Shown piece by piece: positions 59,413-64,000 of a stretch of 64,000 bases of DNA; within the stretch, counting starts at the first letter, position 1, and each line of letters opens with the position of its first letter. Position numbers and translations under genes: made by a program. The notes under the pieces were generated by a model that was not told the DNA's origin, made no database searches, and saw nothing but the letters and a program-made list of their open reading frames with translations. Source of the DNA: Rhizophagus irregularis (taxonomy: Eukaryota > Glomeromycota > Glomeromycetes > Glomerales > Glomeraceae); NCBI RefSeq assembly GCF_026210795.1, contig NC_089455.1:2294001-2358000 (forward strand). Reading direction: 5' to 3'.

Positions 59413-59918
59413 ATGCCACCCTCTTTCACAATTAGTGCTTTTTCGCGTGTGCGTGAATTTTCTAAAGACTTTTTTTCTGATAATGGGAAATTAATGTGTC
59501 GTTTTCGTGATCATAGTATCAATTTTCATACAAAAAATACAACTATTGTTCATATAGGTTCTAAAACACATATTCGTAATAAAAAAAAAGAGCAACAAAT
59601 AAAAAAAAAGACAACCAATAATTCAAACTCTTGTTGATGCATCCGAAACAAAAAAAAATATTATATACAATTTAGTGAATGCATTTGTAGCGGCTGATAT
59701 TCCATTAGAAAAAGTGGATAAACTTCAAAATTGGTTGCATGAACATATTGAACATTGTAATGAAGGAGGGTTTATTCCAAAATCAGATACTTTGCGCCGT
59801 GAATATTTACCAAAATTATTTAAAAAAACTACAGATAGTAGAGCACAAAGTGTAACCGGCGACTACCAAATATTCCTTAATTTTAACTCTTACCATTTAA
59901 GGGATAATGATATTAATT
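59413..59918 (+). pseudogene. BED/hAT-derived gene fragment, frameshifted and truncated
   Basis: The ATG at 59,413 opens a 74-codon frame with SRVREFSKDFFSDNGKLMCR and HIGSKTH, the outline of a BED-like zinc finger (C..C...H....H), in which the second cysteine is Arg. A poly-A run near 59,585-59,610 shifts the frame; the continuation reads QTLVDASETKKNIIYNLVNA, FVAADIPLEKVDKLQNWL and LRREYLPKLFKK, then ends. Such N-termini occur in hAT transposase-derived and CGGBP1-like proteins. The zinc ligand loss, the frameshift and the missing catalytic part mark it as a decayed fragment. Confidence 0.55.
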
Positions 59919-59920
59919 AA

Positions 59921-61125
59921 TTAATAAACAAAAGGTAATATAAATTGTATAATATAAACTATATTTATAAAAATTTTTTTAAATTTAATAAAAAAATAAT
60001 TATTAAAATTTATGATATAAAATTAAAGAAAGGGAAATCTAGAATTTTCACAGGACAATATTGAGATATACGTTACGAAGGGTCGGTTGATCATGGCAGA
60101 AAATATATTTACTTTTTGAATTCAGATTTTTTTAAGAATAAAGATATTAAACAAACAAGTTAAACAATCTAATTATTGATTTAATAATTTTTAATTGTTT
60201 ATTAAATTTTTAAAAATAAAACAAGTTAGGGATGACCCAGGCAAAAAAAAGTTGCCAATTGTTTTATTGGAAGAAATTAGCTAATATTTTTTAAATTATT
60301 CGTCGTCCAGTTTTATTGATACATTTTTGCACGATTGCTGAAGCCATAATTTTTGATCTAAAATTCCAGCTACGTCTGGTACGAAGGGAATCCAAATAAT
60401 ATTAATAAAGGTCAATATTGTGCATGATTCCCGATCCGTAGAGACTAGAGAACAAAAGTGATCCGCAGTATTATTATGGATCTTTGAATTTATATCCAAT
60501 AAAAAATCCACGCAGAAAATAAGAAGGTCCAGGTCATTCTGTTTATGTGAGAGAAATCCTTCGGGGAAGGAAATATTATTTATTGTTCAACTAAAACTTT
60601 TGTGGATTTGGATGTATCATGAAAATCTAAGATGATTTGACGATTTGACGATTTGACCATTCAAGGCAACAGGGTTTCGAGTTTTCATTTTGCGGCAAAT
60701 GTGATACAAAAAGTCGAGCTGTTTAGAAAGCTATTGTTATAAGGGGAACGTGAAATTACGAATTAGTGGGTGCACACATGATTTGCCAATTTTGATTAGA
60801 ATAATACATTAACCCTTTTTTGCCTTAATATTAATTTGGTTAAAATCATGGCTGATATACATTATGTTATGGCCAAAGTCCAGATTTTGTTGATCTTTTT
60901 TCCCTAGTAAAATTCATTGATCGCCGGCAATATTTTTTTTTTTTAAAAAAACAATGGATTTATTCAATATGCCATACAGTACAGTAGTAACGTACACGTA
61001 GCATTGAATAAATTAATTAATTTATTCTAGTTTTTCCTGTACAATTTTACATATAAAAGCACATAAATTCAGATGCGTTCCGTTAAAAATCTTTGATTAA
61101 TTATTACTTTCAAATCACTAAGAAA
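59921..61125. other. Intergenic before the MFS gene
   Basis: AT-rich. TGACGATTTGACGATTTGAC near 60,638 is a small direct repeat. A minus frame at 60,296-60,511 has no recognised family. The right end carries the promoter of the transporter gene. Confidence 0.4.
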
Positions 61126-62930
61126 ATGGATAATTCGATTTATATAAACGCAAAAAATAATCAATCGGATACAACGATAGCATCACAAAATGATACAAAG
61201 CAAAATCAATCGCAAAAAAGAAAAGATATACTAAATCTAAACAACACACAAGAAAAATCAATTCGTTCAGAAAATGATGATAAACCTTCAATTTCAATTC
61301 ACATAAATACACAAGATTTTGATAAAAGATCTGCAACAACAACGATCGTTGATAATAAAAATTCAAATTATTGGTCAAAGTATCTTATTCTTACTTTAAT
61401 CTCTGTCGGTTCTATGCTTATGCCTATATCATGCACGATTACTTATTCAGCGGCTGAGGAAATTCGGGCAGAATTTGATGTTAACGATATGATTAATGGA
61501 TTACCATTCGCTTGCTTCCTCATTTCCTTTGGTATCTTTGTGAGTATTTTAAGGTTTCTGCTCGAAAATCTGAATTCATAAAATTAATTTCTCTTCACAT
61601 GGCGACTTTAATAATATAGCCATTAATTTGGGCGTCGTACTCTGACAAGCATCAAACGAGAAAACAAGTATACGTTGCTGGCTTAGTTATACTAATAATA
61701 GCGAGTATTATATGTGCTATTTCAAAGAATATTTGGGTTTATATCGTAATGCGTGCACTTCAAGCTTGTGGTGTAGCGGTAGTGATATGTATTGGTGGTG
61801 GTATTATATGTGACATTTTCTCTGATCATGGTAATTTATAAATACTTACATTTTAACATATATTCATTCATTCACGTTTTGTTGGTTAATTCTTAATTCT
61901 TTTTTTTTTTTTCTTAGAACGAGGCCAAGCGTATGGTATCTTTTCATTTGGAAGAGAAACAGGAGGACTTATTGGACCGGTTATTGGTGGTTTAATTACG
62001 AGTTCATTAGGATGGAGATTTAATTTTTGGTTTATAACAATTTTAAGTGGAATTTTTATGCTCTTAACAATCTTTTTTCTTCCTGAAACATTTCCTCAAC
62101 CTCTGTCCAAATTTCTTCCAAATATTACTTTCTCTTCAACCGGTAATCGTTCTTTAACATCGATCAATTGTTCGGATTCAACCTATCGAGCAAATTCAAC
62201 TCCATCAATAAGACCTGTATCCATGAAAGCAGCATCCATCGTATCTACAATTAAAACCAAACAATTTAATCCAATGGCACCTTTAACTCTTTTAATTTAT
62301 CCTAACGTTGCACTATTATGTTTCAGCAAAATTATAATGACAATAACGAATTATATTCAAAATTTATTAATCGGTGATTTATTGTCAAAATCTTATGGAT
62401 TAAATTCATCATCCGTCGGATTAATTTATCTAGTACCAGGTTTAGGATGTATGGTTGGTAGTGTAATAGGTGGTAAATATCAAGATTGGGTTATGGAAAG
62501 ATATAAAAGAAAAAATAATATACCATCCGAATTAAATTTTCCTGAAATTAGAATTAAAAGTTGTTGGATAAGTATTATATTAGTACCAATATGTTATTTA
62601 CTTAATGGTTTAACTTTAGAAAAAAATTTTGCCATTTATTGGATTTTAATTTCTTTATTCGTTGGATCTTTTGCTATTATAATGATTTTCAACTTGACAT
62701 CAACTTACTTAGTCGATGCTTATCCGGAAAAGAGTGCCTCAGCTATCGCTGTATCTGATTGTTTATGTTATATTATTAGTGGTATAATAATTGTTTTCGT
62801 TTCTTCTGAAAAGGATACTCTTAATCATTTAACTTTATTTTCATCTATGGCTGGTGTAAGTGCTTTATCTGGTTTAATCTTAATTATCGTAGAAATTAAA
62901 GGGGAATCTTGGAGAAATAGATATAATTAA
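61126..62930 (+). CDS. Major facilitator superfamily transporter, DHA1-like, 3 exons
   Basis: Exons 61126-61539, 61620-61830 and 61918-62930 join in frame (phases 0 and 1) to 545 residues. The first ~85 residues are a polar Gln/Asn/Ser-rich cytosolic tail. Twelve hydrophobic spans follow, with a central hydrophilic loop (LSKFLPNITF...TIKTKQFNPM) between the two six-helix halves. Family marks are PLIWASYSDK after span 2 (the loop 2-3 signature), MRALQACG in span 4, and RGQAYGIFSFGRETGGLIGP then VIGG in span 5, the antiporter motif of drug:H+ antiporters, followed by GWRFNFWF. Related fungal proteins export drugs, polyamines or amino-acid derivatives across the plasma membrane. The substrate here cannot be told. 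The ATG at 61,126 gives the natural start; the frame opens earlier without ATG. Confidence 0.93.
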
Positions 62931-63877
62931 TAGAAAGTAGAATAAAAATAAATAAAATAGAATTAATAATAATAATAATAATAAAATAATTTCCCACTCC
63001 TATTCCAAAAATAATTTGAAATTCTAGAACCTGATCATATTCCAAACTAACCGAGTTGATTAGCATATCAGCACCACTTTCATAATAAAGATCTTTGATT
63101 AATTAAGAAAACAAATGATTTTATATATTCAATGTTTATAAATTACATAATATTTATTGTTTCTTTAACATTCAAAAGATAATCAATGTGTTAATTGATA
63201 ATGATCATCCAATAATAATTTACGTGAACGAACTAATTGATTATCGTGATATCTCTTGATATCTTTCAAGAATTATTTCGTTCAACTTGTTGATACGCAT
63301 AATTTAAATTGAAACGTTAGACTTTTCATACACTAAAAAGGATCCGATCTCGTGAAAAAGCTTGTTTGAATCCCCTTGGAAAAGTTGATTAAACCAAATA
63401 TGGATTAAATTTTTTATGATTTCCCATACCGTTCCCACCCAAAAACTCGACTGCTGCATACTTTAAATTGAAATATCGAATCTTTTTTAATCTATCTATA
63501 AACATGATAATTATTCAAAACTAGAAATTCCTTTGCCAGTTATGCACATGTTAAAATATCTGACCTGGTAAGCTGTCAACAATGTTTATTCATTAAAGAT
63601 TTTAACATAAAAATTATTCACGGATTTTTATCCAAGATAATTCCTTCCCCACTTTTTTGAATTTTTATTCTTGAAACGCGAGGAACAGAACAAAACAAAA
63701 CAAAGGAAAACCGCTAATAAGTAACTATATTCAAAGGTAACTATAAATTCACGCGGTAGAAAAGGAAGTTGCTTCAACATAAAAACCAATGAAAAAGAGC
63801 CATGAAATTTTTTTTAAAAAAAAACTGCGCCAACTTACGAATTTTTTTTTTAACGCGTATAATACAGATTTATAGAT
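62931..63877. other. Intergenic between MFS gene and last gene
   Basis: It begins with a TAA/AAT microsatellite at about 62,961-62,986 in the probable 3' UTR. The remainder is AT-rich and non-coding, with the promoter of the gene at 63,878. Confidence 0.5.
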
Positions 63878-64000
63878 ATGGATAGCGCGATTAACCCTAT
63901 TTTTTTTATCCAACAATCCGTTCAACAAGAAGTACAAAGTACTTCAAGTAGTGATTTTCAAACACCACCTCTAACTCTCTCAAGAAGTTCTTCGCCATTT
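63878..64000 (+). CDS. Start of a gene, cut by the window edge
   Basis: An ATG at 63,878 opens 41 codons without a stop to the edge: MDSAINPIFFIQQSVQQEVQ followed by a Ser/Thr/Pro-rich stretch. The base composition becomes less AT-rich exactly here, as in the coding parts of the window. Nothing in the fragment identifies a family; such Ser/Gln-rich starts are common in fungal regulatory proteins, but that is no more than a hint. Confidence 0.5.
   Translation, partial: MDSAINPIFFIQQSVQQEVQSTSSSDFQTPPLTLSRSSSPF

Noticed and set aside
1-64000. CRISPR arrays or bacterial operons
   Set aside because: No regularly spaced direct repeats with spacers and no closely packed co-directional bacterial genes were seen.

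Overview
This window looks like nuclear DNA from a Rhizophagus-type arbuscular mycorrhizal fungus (Glomeromycotina). That is an inference from four things: very AT-rich DNA, many short GT-AG introns (about 50-120 nt, often ending in TTTATAG), sparse genes between gene-free AT blocks full of decayed transposons, and recognisable families such as Kelch/membrane proteins, a RING-like/TPR giant, Crinkler-type and LRR/P-loop relics. No operon or bacterial gene organisation is present, and I found no tRNA, rRNA or CRISPR array.

Layout: 1-5353 (minus) is a second-largest RNA polymerase II subunit gene (RPB2-type) whose 19 exons I could join in frame; its 3' end runs off the window. 7.1-9.2 kb (minus) has two related small secreted proteins with kexin sites. 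10.7-13.9 kb is a hAT-like DNA transposon with long inverted repeats, a target duplication and a broken transposase, itself inserted into an older inverted-repeat element. 13.9-18.5 kb is an AT-rich gene desert. 19.2-23.2 kb (minus) is a three-exon gene for a 1242-residue RING-like/TPR protein. 25.0-25.6 kb (minus) is a third small secreted protein. 29.8-30.9 kb (minus) is a decayed Crinkler-type gene with a coiled-coil tail, and 33.8-34.8 kb (minus) a decayed LRR/P-loop gene, both among AT-rich desert. 38.7-42.2 kb (plus) holds two tandem Kelch-type single-pass membrane protein genes. 43-47 kb holds gene and repeat relics. 47.6-52.9 kb is a third AT-rich desert. 53.0-55.4 kb (minus) is a nine-exon gene of a family I cannot name, next to a nearly perfect 129-bp tandem duplication. 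58.1-59.3 kb (plus) encodes a cysteine-rich, granulin-like, probably GPI-anchored surface protein, followed by a broken BED/hAT-derived fragment. 61.1-62.9 kb (plus) encodes a DHA1-like MFS transporter, and a new gene opens at 63,878.

The intact genes do not form one pathway. The repeated theme is the cell surface and outside (three secreted proteins, two receptor-like Kelch proteins, a GPI protein, a transporter), alongside housekeeping RPB2. Mobile DNA is the second theme: short inverted-repeat elements (MITEs) occur repeatedly, several with clean target-site duplications, and one lies inside the last RPB2 intron.
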